Assembly (NCBI GenBank): GCA_003280445.1
Contig: QCEW01000015.1
Coordinates: 1 to 33,660 of the forward strand
Reading direction: 5' to 3'
Origin: Prochlorococcus sp. AG-363-A03
GTDB lineage: Bacteria > Cyanobacteriota > Cyanobacteriia > PCC-6307 > Cyanobiaceae
DNA: 33,660 bases
The position numbers and the translations under genes are program-made. Under the pieces are notes generated by a model. It did no database searches. It was not told where the DNA came from and saw only the letters and a list, made by a program, of their open reading frames with translations. This document shows positions 24,653-31,623 of the stretch, piece by piece. Positions within the stretch are counted from its first letter, which is position 1. The number at the start of each line of letters is the position of its first letter.

Positions 24653-25711
24653 TCAGCCGTTAGTGATTTTTGCGTTTTCCATATTGTCGAACGCTTTACC
24701 TACGCGTCTGAAGTCAAATCCCATAGCTCTCAATGCATGCCAGAGATGTCCCTGAATGAAGAAGAAGCCAAGATAGAAGTGAACATTTGCTAACCAAGCC
24801 CTAGCTGTATGAGCGCCAGTCGCAAGTGATGTGTCAGTGTCAACAAAATAAGGAGCGAAATCAAACTTCAGTTGAAGTACATCTCCAAAAAATTCTGTTG
24901 AATAAACGGTTGTGTTTGTTGAACTCCAGAAAGCAGCAACAAGTGCACAGTAGCCAACACCAGCTAATGAGTATGAAAGAACAGCTTCTGCCGAAAGAAG
25001 TCCTTTACCTTTGAATTCTGTGTACTCACCGAATTGCTTAGTAATGATGTGGAATGCACCACCAATTATTTGGAAAAATGCAAGGAAAGCGTGACCGCCC
25101 ATAACATCTTCCAAACTAGTGATTTGAAGGAAATCAGCTTGGTGATTCCAAATCATTCCTAAATCTAGGTTGTAAGAAACTGTACGAGTAGCTCCTAAAG
25201 CAGTATCCCAAATACCATGATATTGAGCCCATTCAACGAATTGAATGTTTGCCAAACCTAGGAAAATAAGGTGGTGACCAAGAATAAATGTAAGTTTGTC
25301 TGGATCATCCCACTCAAAGTCAAACTTTTTAGGACGACTCCCTTCAGGATAGTTTCCTAAATCACCGTCATATCTTGTTGAGTGAAGAATTCCACCCGCA
25401 CCAAGAACACCAGAGAAAATTAGGTGAAGTACTGCAATAACTGTGCAACCGTAAGGCTCAGTTATTACACCGTTTTCGATTCCACCTATTCCAAGTTGTG
25501 CAAGGTGAGGCAAGCAGATCAAGTTTTGATTACCCATCGCAACGGATGAGTCATAACGAGCTAGCTCAAATAAAGTGAACGCACCTGCCCAGAACATCAT
25601 CAAACCAGCATGGGCAGCATGCGCAGCGATGAATTTTCCGGAGCGATTGGCCGTCCCTGAATTACCCGCGTACCAGTCATAGGTAACGCTAGGATTCCCG
25701 TAGGTCTGCAC
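24653..25711 (-). CDS. pcb: Pcb divinyl chlorophyll a/b light-harvesting protein
   Basis: A thylakoid antenna of the IsiA/CP43 superfamily that replaces phycobilisomes in Prochlorococcus and feeds photosystem I or II. The 352-residue product has six membrane helices with paired chlorophyll-ligand histidines: HAAHAG near the N-terminus, ICLPHLAQ, VLHLIFSGVLGAGG, LGHHLIFLGLANI, MGGHAFLAFFQIIGGAFHI and the last helix with FFFIQGHLWHALRAMGFDFRR. It lacks the large lumenal loop of CP43, as Pcb and IsiA do. The start is GTG. A strong terminator follows. Close ferritin and FutC-like genes make an iron-stress-responsive, PSI-associated Pcb possible, as known for some low-light strains, but the sequence does not prove it. 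Low-light strains have several pcb copies, so I give no letter. Confidence 0.93.
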   Translation of the reverse strand: MQTYGNPSVTYDWYAGNSGTANRSGKFIAAHAAHAGLMMFWAGAFTLFELARYDSSVAMGNQNLICLPHLAQLGIGGIENGVITEPYGCTVIAVLHLIFSGVLGAGGILHSTRYDGDLGNYPEGSRPKKFDFEWDDPDKLTFILGHHLIFLGLANIQFVEWAQYHGIWDTALGATRTVSYNLDLGMIWNHQADFLQITSLEDVMGGHAFLAFFQIIGGAFHIITKQFGEYTEFKGKGLLSAEAVLSYSLAGVGYCALVAAFWSSTNTTVYSTEFFGDVLQLKFDFAPYFVDTDTSLATGAHTARAWLANVHFYLGFFFIQGHLWHALRAMGFDFRRVGKAFDNMENAKITNG

Positions 25712-25956
25712 GAGAAATAAACAAAGAACAGTAAGAGGATATATTTATAGGTCTGTAAGTTCCATATCCCTTCACATTGCTTATTGAAATTGTAGGTTTT
25801 GTACATATTTCAAGAACATCTGCTACTAAATATGATCTACGTGTTAAGGGACGATTTGATCCTTAAAGTCCTTAGGGTCACTATGAAATTTACCTGTTGA
25901 AAATGATAAAGCTCATGATTCGTCATCTAACTTTGTTATTTTGAAAACAAAGCTAT

Positions 25957-26688
25957 ATGTTTATGAATTATAAAATTTTAATTAAAGAGTTTCTTGGAAA
26001 AGAGAAAATTTTTCTCGAAAAAGGAAAAAGCTTAATTGTTTTGCTTGGCTCTTTTGCTGATTTTGATAGTTTTGAGTATTGTCAGCAACTATCAACTCAA
26101 TCAAAGACGTTGGCTAAGCACTCAATTAATTTGATATTGATTGGCATTGGGAGTGAAAAGTCAAAAGAATCTTTTTGTAAGTTCAATAAGATTGATATTA
26201 AAAAGGTTTTTGCAGTTAAGAATGCTGATCTTCACAAAAAACTTAATCTGAATTCCGGGTTTGTCTCCCCAATGCCAGCAATTATTAATTTATTGATTAT
26301 GTGCACGGGTATAAATTCCAGAGGTACTATAAAGGAGGTTTTAAGAGGTTATTTTGGGGACGAAGACGCAGAGAGTTTATTCGCCTTTGATGAGGATATA
26401 AATTTGGGACCCTTCTCATTTTTTAAAGGAAATATGTTCAATATTTTTTCAAAAAAACAAAATTTACGCCCTTTTGAGCTTGCCACTAGGAGACTTATGA
26501 ATATGATTGAGATTCTTTCTAATTGGAATATTTATGTTCCTAATTCTGCATTCCTAACGCAAAGAGGAGCAACAATACTATTAAATGAAAATGATGAGGT
26601 ACTATATGAATTTTTTTCTGAAAGTCTTTTAGGATATTCAAATAAAATGAGTGCACCATTATCATTCATAGATGATATTTTAAATTAA
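25957..26688 (+). CDS. AhpC/TSA-like (peroxiredoxin-like 2) protein
   Basis: 243 residues. The first 100 follow the thioredoxin-fold order of the PRXL2/AhpC-TSA_2 family: GKSLIVLLGSFADFDSFEYC, then INLILIGIGSEKSKESFCKF and KVFAVKNADLHKKLNL. The CxxC usually found after the first strand is replaced by FADFD, and only Cys42 follows, so classical peroxidase activity is doubtful. A middle region with GINSRGTIKEVLRGYFGD (about 117-134) and a C-terminal part complete the cyanobacterial form. The first ATG is used; a second in-frame ATG two codons on (25963) is equally possible. It is divergent from pcb with a shared 245-base promoter region, and the zinc-ribbon gene follows 10 bases on. Confidence 0.65.
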   Translation: MFMNYKILIKEFLGKEKIFLEKGKSLIVLLGSFADFDSFEYCQQLSTQSKTLAKHSINLILIGIGSEKSKESFCKFNKIDIKKVFAVKNADLHKKLNLNSGFVSPMPAIINLLIMCTGINSRGTIKEVLRGYFGDEDAESLFAFDEDINLGPFSFFKGNMFNIFSKKQNLRPFELATRRLMNMIEILSNWNIYVPNSAFLTQRGATILLNENDEVLYEFFSESLLGYSNKMSAPLSFIDDILN

Positions 26689-26698
26689 TTTAATTATA

Positions 26699-26914
26699 AT
26701 GAGTTCAAATACATGTTTAGTTTGTGGAAGCTCTAATCTAAGAGCTGATCGTGCATTATCTGGAAGATTGGTATGCAATTCTTGTGGAAGCCCTTTCGGT
26801 GTTCGTAGACGAGGAAATAGGAAAAAAAGAATTTACAATAAGGTTTCATTAGATAATAAATATTTTCTGATTCTGTGTATATTAATAATTGCCTTTATTA
26901 TTGTGGTTATTTAG
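26699..26914 (+). CDS. Small zinc-ribbon protein with a C-terminal membrane anchor
   Basis: 71 residues. The first 30 form a zinc ribbon with two knuckles, CLVCGSSNL (Cys6, Cys9) and LVCNSCGSPF (Cys26, Cys29). A basic RRRGNRKKR stretch follows, and the last segment (FLILCILIIAFIIVVI) is a membrane helix. The basic residues before the helix suggest the ribbon stays cytoplasmic. It lies 10 bases after the peroxiredoxin-like gene, probably in the same operon, and its last 8 bases overlap the convergent ABC gene. Function unknown. Confidence 0.72.
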   Translation: MSSNTCLVCGSSNLRADRALSGRLVCNSCGSPFGVRRRGNRKKRIYNKVSLDNKYFLILCILIIAFIIVVI

Positions 26915-27722
26915 TTTTGTGTGGGACCATTCTCCAGTATCCTTTTTGTTCTATCACTTTAATTTTTATGTTAAAAAGATCACTAAGTATTCTTGAATTA
27001 ATTAATTCATAAGGGCTTCCATCATTTATTATTCTGCCTTCTTTTATTAAAATAACTCTATTAGTCTCAGGCAAAATTGATTCTAGATTATGTGTGACAT
27101 AAAGTATATTTACTGATTGGTTGATTAATTTTGATAGGTTTTGATTAAAGATAAAATTAGATTTTATATCTAAGTTGCAAAAAGGCTCATCTAGTACTAG
27201 TAATTTCGGTTCATAAACAAGGGCCCTTGCAAGTAAGCCTCTCCTTTTTTGACCATCAGATAATGATTGAAACTCTTCATATATAATATTACTTAGTCCC
27301 CATTCAGATATAAGATTATTAATTTTTATTTTTTCTATTTCTGAAAGTAATTTACTATATCTCGAATTAAATGTACCTGAAAATCCTGAAATAATTAAAT
27401 CATATAAATTTACTTTAGTACTAACTCTTTGCTCCATTTCTTTAAAAAGGAATCCAATCTTTCTTCTTAAATCCCAAATATTTATGTTTTCTTTATTAAA
27501 CAATTTGAATGAGCTATGACTTGAAGTGATTGGATAAATTGATCTATTTAAAAGCTTTAAAAAAGTAGATTTGCCTGATCCATTTGGTCCTAATATCAAT
27601 ATATTCTCTCCGTAATTTAGATTTATATTAATATTTGAAAGTATTTTTTTTTGATCAATACATACATTTATATTTTTTAGACTAGCCCAGCTTGTTAAAT
27701 CTTTTTTTGATTGAGTGGTCAT
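26907..27722 (-). CDS. Stand-alone YlmA-type ABC ATPase
   Basis: A 271-residue single ABC domain. Walker A is LGPNGSGKST (44-53), the signature LSDGQKRRG (154-162), Walker B LLVLDEP (174-180) and the switch histidine sits in YVTHNLESI. The segment after Walker A, GFLFKEMEQRVSTKVNLYDL, replaces the usual Q-loop pattern in the manner of YlmA/ModF-like ATPases. No permease is nearby and it has no membrane segment, so it is probably a soluble ABC protein of unknown role. It follows the Rieske oxygenase by 34 bases on the same strand and overlaps the 3' end of the zinc-ribbon gene by 8 bases. Confidence 0.85.
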   Translation of the reverse strand: MTTQSKKDLTSWASLKNINVCIDQKKILSNININLNYGENILILGPNGSGKSTFLKLLNRSIYPITSSHSSFKLFNKENINIWDLRRKIGFLFKEMEQRVSTKVNLYDLIISGFSGTFNSRYSKLLSEIEKIKINNLISEWGLSNIIYEEFQSLSDGQKRRGLLARALVYEPKLLVLDEPFCNLDIKSNFIFNQNLSKLINQSVNILYVTHNLESILPETNRVILIKEGRIINDGSPYELINSRILSDLFNIKIKVIEQKGYWRMVPHKTK

Positions 27723-27756
27723 TTATATACTTACTCAAATTTTTATTCTATTTAAA

Positions 27757-29091
27757 TTATATTAATAGCAAAATAAAACTTATGGGAAATAACAATCTCG
27801 TTAAAAGTTTGATAATTATCTTTCGATTATTTTTTATTGCCATATTAGGGTTCTCTGGAGGATATTGCATTCCTCTATCTTCATGAACTGAGTTTGTTAA
27901 TGAATTAGTTGGATGTATGTCCCATGGCTTCTCTTTGTTTAATGCATTTTGCAGCCAATCCCAGTAATATTGAACCATCTTATCTTCACCTAATAGTTTT
28001 ACATTATCTTTTTGTATGTATCCCATCTGATCATTAAATGTCTGGGTTTTTAATACTAAATAATCTTCTGTAAATATCTTATAAAATGTTCTTCTTTGTA
28101 GATGGCTAAATACAACTAGGTTAGTGAATAGTTTGCTTTTTAGGAATTTTCTATAATGCCTAACTATAACTCTTGCTTTATTATTTCCTATTGGAATATG
28201 ATCAAGAACTTGAATATACCTTGTACTTTCAGGTGAACCTTTATATATAAAAATCCTGCCAGGAGGTACAAATTTTATCCTGATAAACTCTTCTTGACCA
28301 TTTGTTTTATAGGAATAGATGCTTTCTATTTGCCTATTATCTCTTTTTATTTTCTGATTGAAACTTGTAATAGTTTCTCTATTTACATTCTTGTCTGGGA
28401 TAGTATCTCCGTGCATCCAGAAGACATGTAATATATCTAGATGATTCTCAATAATTCTTGCCCAATCTGCTTTGAAATCTACATAAACTTCTTCATATTC
28501 ATATTCTAAAGATGGAAAACCATAAGAATCAGGAAGAAGGCTATTAATTGAAGACTTTATTTCAAAATCTTCAATATTTGCAAGAGATGTACCAGTATAA
28601 TAAATATATATATACCCTTCTTTCTCTACACATGGATATTGAAAAAGCTTTATGCTTTTTGCGTAGTTATCGTAATTGGAATCAATTATATGCTGACAAG
28701 TTATTCTATCTAAATTTGTGCAACTACCTTGAGATGAGAACCTAGCACCATGATAAGGACAAACTAATTGTCCGTTTATAACTTCACCACCTAAAAAAGA
28801 TGCTCCTCTATGAGGGCATACATCTTTAACACATCTAACAATACCTTCTCTATCACGATACAAAACAAGAGGCTCATTATAAATCGTGAAGTGATTTAAT
28901 TTACCCTCTTTTACTGATTCACTGCTCGATACCGAATACCAACCCAAAAGTCCATTAGTTAATTGATTGCTAGGCTTAGGAGCAATATTCTCAAGTTCTT
29001 TTACATTTTCATTCTCATTAAAATTAGATCTAATGAGATTATTAGTCTCATATTCAAATGATTTATTATCTTTTCCTTTTTCTTCTTTCAT
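27757..29091 (-). CDS. cao: Rieske non-heme iron oxygenase, candidate Prochlorococcus-type chlorophyllide a oxygenase
   Basis: 444 residues. The Rieske centre is CPHRG (Cys92, His94) and CPYHG (Cys111, His114). The mononuclear iron site is IIENHLDILHVFWMHGD, giving Asp219, His222 and His227. The C-terminal 20 residues are hydrophobic (KLLTRLLFPISFILLLI), a membrane anchor. This layout is shared by the PaO, Lls1 and chlorophyllide a oxygenase group, which act on chlorophyll derivatives using ferredoxin. All Prochlorococcus make chlorophyll b with a divergent CAO of this type, and a pcb gene lies 2 kb away, so conversion of (divinyl) chlorophyllide a to b is a fair inference; a PaO-like or other oxygenase remains possible. 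A 12-bp hairpin sits directly upstream. Confidence 0.75.
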   Translation of the reverse strand: MKEEKGKDNKSFEYETNNLIRSNFNENENVKELENIAPKPSNQLTNGLLGWYSVSSSESVKEGKLNHFTIYNEPLVLYRDREGIVRCVKDVCPHRGASFLGGEVINGQLVCPYHGARFSSQGSCTNLDRITCQHIIDSNYDNYAKSIKLFQYPCVEKEGYIYIYYTGTSLANIEDFEIKSSINSLLPDSYGFPSLEYEYEEVYVDFKADWARIIENHLDILHVFWMHGDTIPDKNVNRETITSFNQKIKRDNRQIESIYSYKTNGQEEFIRIKFVPPGRIFIYKGSPESTRYIQVLDHIPIGNNKARVIVRHYRKFLKSKLFTNLVVFSHLQRRTFYKIFTEDYLVLKTQTFNDQMGYIQKDNVKLLGEDKMVQYYWDWLQNALNKEKPWDIHPTNSLTNSVHEDRGMQYPPENPNMAIKNNRKIIIKLLTRLLFPISFILLLI

Positions 29092-29101
29092 AACTGAGCA
29101 G

Positions 29102-29136
29102 TCTTTTAATGAGATAAAAATTGCCTCATTAAAAGA
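29102..29136. repeat. 12-bp inverted repeat in the leader of the Rieske oxygenase
   Basis: TCTTTTAATGAG (29102-29113) and CTCATTAAAAGA (29125-29136) are perfect complements with an 11-base loop. They end 10 bases before the ATG of the minus-strand oxygenase. In the mRNA this would fold into a hairpin over the ribosome-landing region; as DNA it could be an operator. Confidence 0.5.
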
Positions 29137-29283
29137 TTATTCTCCCTGTATGTTTAAAGACTCAAAAAAAATAGCACCTAATGCCTTCGAGTATCGATTA
29201 TATTTACATAAAAAAACTTCAACGTTTTTTCCCCGCTGATGTCAATTCGTTTCAGTCATTATTGTCATCAAGAAATCTCTTGA

Positions 29284-29475
29284 TTAAAGGGTTTTGGGAG
29301 AGACCTCTATGCTAGATACAAACTCTGACGCTTCTTCAATATCATTGCAGAATTTACAAGTCCCGAGGTAGCAGCCCAGGTATCTCATGAACGAAGTTTT
29401 TCCACCTGAAAGTTGATATTTGTGAATAGTACCTCCCTGAGGGGTGGCTTTTACTAACTGAGGTAAAGGAGCCAT
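29284..29475 (-). CDS. 63-aa small protein with C-x4-C-x2-C cluster
   Basis: A soluble small protein with three cysteines in CYLGTCKFC (Cys35, Cys40, Cys43) and no signal peptide. The N-terminal half is rich in Gly, Pro and polar residues, and the C-terminal half is acidic. The spacing suggests a metal or redox site, with a fourth ligand perhaps His18 or from a partner. It starts at ATG with a TATAAAAAT stretch about 20 bases upstream. It lies in the same direction as, and upstream of, the Rieske oxygenase, with an unexplained 190-base gap. Not recognised. Confidence 0.6.
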   Translation of the reverse strand: MAPLPQLVKATPQGGTIHKYQLSGGKTSFMRYLGCYLGTCKFCNDIEEASEFVSSIEVSPKTL

Positions 29476-29600
29476 TAACGAACTTATTTTTATACAATTT
29501 GCTTTTGATATTGTCTTATAGCAATAGGTAAAACTACCAAAAAGAAGAGGAGGGCAAATTCTTTATATTTATTTTATTTTCCGGATGCCGCCCAGCTGAA

Positions 29601-29771
29601 CTAATCCGCATATCCATCATCGTCTTCAGCATTGATAATTCTAGGTGTGTTTTTCATATGTTCATCCCATGGATGAACATATGATTCTTTATCAGAGTAG
29701 ACCTCACTTTTTAACTCTTCTATCAAAGTTTCAAATTGTTGAATGATTCTTTTTAGATTGTCTTTTTTCAT
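29601..29771 (-). CDS. 56-aa acidic small protein
   Basis: A 57-codon frame from ATG to TAG. The first 25 residues form an amphipathic helix (NLKRIIQQFETLIEELKSEV), the tail ends in EDDDGYAD, a strongly acidic conserved-looking ending. Small proteins with an N-terminal QFxxLxxELKxEV helix and a DDDGY tail seem to recur in marine picocyanobacteria, from memory. Function unknown. It is an isolated minus-strand gene with 125 bases on its 3' side before the 63-aa gene. Confidence 0.6.
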   Translation of the reverse strand: MKKDNLKRIIQQFETLIEELKSEVYSDKESYVHPWDEHMKNTPRIINAEDDDGYAD

Positions 29772-29984
29772 TTATATAGTTTGTGATTAAATAGATTTCT
29801 TTGTCATTATAATAAGTCAAGTCTATTATTTTTACTTTTTAATTTTATTCAAATTATTAAACAGCAAAAATAATTGGTTTATGAAGATAATTATATATCT
29901 TGAGTCAAAGTGAATTGTGCTTTTAAATAATTGTGTTGCAAAACATTTAACCTTAGAATTAGATTTTCACAAAAAATAAAAATA

Positions 29985-30020
29985 TAGCATCTGATTCATA
30001 TAGGTTTGAATCAGATGCTA
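29985..30020 (-). terminator. Orphan intrinsic terminator upstream of galE
   Basis: The perfect 14-bp repeat TAGCATCTGATTCA (29985-29998) and TGAATCAGATGCTA (30007-30020) has an 8-base loop. On the minus strand it is followed by TATTTTTATTTTTT, so it is a proper terminator there; no U-run exists on the plus side. No known minus-strand gene precedes it. The surrounding 338-base stretch (29772-30109) has no other clear feature. Confidence 0.7.
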
Positions 30021-30030
30021 GTCTGTGAAT

Positions 30031-30036
30031 TATAAT
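30031..30036 (+). promoter_or_regulatory. Candidate -10 box for galE
   Basis: A plus-strand TATAAT about 75 bases before the galE ATG. No -35 is visible; AT-rich context makes chance matches likely. Confidence 0.25.
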
Positions 30037-30109
30037 TAATTAGAAAATCCTTTCCATTTTAAGCTTAGGTCGAATGAAATTTTTTTATAAATTATATCCA
30101 TAGGGTATT

Positions 30110-31156
30110 ATGAGGGTTCTTTTGACTGGTGGTTCAGGATTCATAGGCTCTCATATAGCATTGTTGTTGCTGGAAAGAGGTATTGATGTTGTAATATTAG
30201 ATTCTTTTACTAATAGTTCCCCTAATGTTATTAATCGAATTAATACTTATCTAGATAATAAGTATTTAAAATACAAATTAGAAATTATTAATGGTGATAT
30301 AAGAGATAAGAAAACCTTAGATAAAATTTTTTTTGATTCTATCAAAGCACATAAATCTATAGATATCGTTATTCATCTAGCTGGCTTAAAATCTGTTTCT
30401 GAATCTGTAGTTAATCCTCTTCTTTATTGGGATGTGAATGTGCTCGGTACTCTTAATCTTTTACTTTCAATGAAAGAGTATGAATGTTTTTCCTTGGTTT
30501 TTAGTAGTAGTGCCACTATTTATGGCCTAAGTGATTTAGTTCCTATGGCAGAAGATCATAATATTTCACCTATAAACCCCTATGGCAAAACTAAAGTAGC
30601 AATTGAAAGTATGTTTTATGATTTGTGTAATTCTAATATAAACTTATGGAAAATATGTTCTTTACGTTATTTTAATCCTGTTGGAGCTCATCCATCTGGC
30701 TTAATTGGAGAAGATCCTATTGGTATTCCAAACAATTTATTTCCTTTCTTAACACAAGTCGCAATTGGTAGACAGAAGACTTTAAAGATTTTTGGAGATG
30801 ATTGGGATACAGAAGATGGCTCAGGTATTCGTGATTATATTCATATTATTGACTTAGCTGAGGGCCATTTAGCCTCTATTGATTATCTTAACTCTATAGA
30901 TTCATGTTTAGAGTTTATTAACTTAGGTTCCGGTAAGGGATATTCTGTCTTTCAAATTATTAACCAATTTGAGTCATCTACGGGTTGTCAAATACCTTTC
31001 TCAATTGAAAGTAGAAGAGATGGTGATGTCGCTAAATGTTATGCAGATATTTCAAAAGCAAAGACATTATTAGGCTGGTCTCCCAAGAGATCGCTAGAGG
31101 AGATTTGCTTAGATGGATGGAATTGGCAAATGAAAAATCCCAATGGCTATAGCTAA
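30110..31156 (+). CDS. galE: UDP-glucose 4-epimerase
   Basis: It interconverts UDP-glucose and UDP-galactose (or the N-acetyl forms), giving sugar precursors for surface polysaccharide. It is an extended SDR with TGGSGFIGSH (6-15), the NGDIRD loop, VIHLAGLKSVSESV, catalytic Ser134 in FSSSATIYG and Tyr158-x3-Lys162 in NPYGKTK. LRYFNPVGAHPSG and the long GEDPIGIPNNLFPFLTQVA segment are typical of GalE, as is GTEDGSGIRDYIH in altered form (DTEDGSGIRDYIH). At 348 residues it is complete. It stands alone with an AGGG ribosome site. Its 3' side runs into a tRNA remnant, so it lies at or inside an accessory region. Confidence 0.93.
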   Translation: MRVLLTGGSGFIGSHIALLLLERGIDVVILDSFTNSSPNVINRINTYLDNKYLKYKLEIINGDIRDKKTLDKIFFDSIKAHKSIDIVIHLAGLKSVSESVVNPLLYWDVNVLGTLNLLLSMKEYECFSLVFSSSATIYGLSDLVPMAEDHNISPINPYGKTKVAIESMFYDLCNSNINLWKICSLRYFNPVGAHPSGLIGEDPIGIPNNLFPFLTQVAIGRQKTLKIFGDDWDTEDGSGIRDYIHIIDLAEGHLASIDYLNSIDSCLEFINLGSGKGYSVFQIINQFESSTGCQIPFSIESRRDGDVAKCYADISKAKTLLGWSPKRSLEEICLDGWNWQMKNPNGYS

Positions 31157-31283
31157 ATCTTGTGATTGTTTTTATTCAACTAATGACTCTCTTCTTTTAT
31201 AATCAGCGCCTACTCTCAAAAGTTTAATCAAATATTTTCTTTGAACGTTTTCTGGTATGGGCGATTAGTGCTCTCTTGGAATT

Positions 31284-31335
31284 TGGTGACGGGGGAAAGA
31301 TTTGAACTTGCGACCTTCGGGTTACCAGTCCGACG
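31284..31335 (-). pseudogene. Truncated 3' tRNA remnant (candidate att scar)
   Basis: On the minus strand these 52 bases contain an anticodon arm with GGT (Thr) in the loop CTGGTAA, a variable region, a T arm and an encoded CCA end. The D arm and the 5' acceptor strand are missing; the sequence changes to unrelated DNA at 31336. The T-arm and variable region (a 24-base stretch) are identical to the initiator tRNA 190 bases away, but the T stem and the A31-C39 pair are broken. This is what a decayed integration site at a tRNA gene looks like. The surrounding 367 bases (31157-31523) hold no gene. Confidence 0.75.
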
Positions 31336-31498
31336 TAGAAAAATGAAATCCCTTTGCCTATCTAAAGTTTGTAGCTTTTAACCTATTCCTGGGTAGAAAT
31401 TGGGTATTTTGAAAAATCCGATCAATCTATAGCTGGGATTTCCCTTCTTCTACTCTTTATTTAGGTCACTTCCTTAAATATAAAAAAATGTATTAAAA

Positions 31499-31514
31499 AA
31501 GCCCTTGAGGGCTT
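31499..31514 (-). terminator. Terminator after the initiator tRNA
   Basis: AAGCCC-TTGA-GGGCTT with six A on the left, so on the minus strand the stem is followed by TTTT and more T. It lies 10 bases after the tRNA CCA end. Confidence 0.8.
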
Positions 31515-31523
31515 GGTTTTAAT

Positions 31524-31600
<77 letters not shown>

Positions 31601-31623
31601 GAGACTACCATTATATAAAATTA

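Noticed and set aside
25600-25806. 68-codon minus-strand frame overlapping the 5' end of pcb
   Set aside because: It reads another frame of the start of pcb and its leader; pcb is certain.
25931-25952. CTTTGTT/AACAAAG inverted repeat before the peroxiredoxin-like gene
   Set aside because: Only 7 bp in very AT-rich DNA, without a symmetric partner elsewhere; chance is a good explanation.
29150-29239. 29-codon plus-strand frame between the oxygenase and the 63-aa gene
   Set aside because: The peptide composition is plausible, but there is no ribosome site or promoter and it begins right after the inverted repeat. It could be real if conserved in relatives, but I cannot support it.
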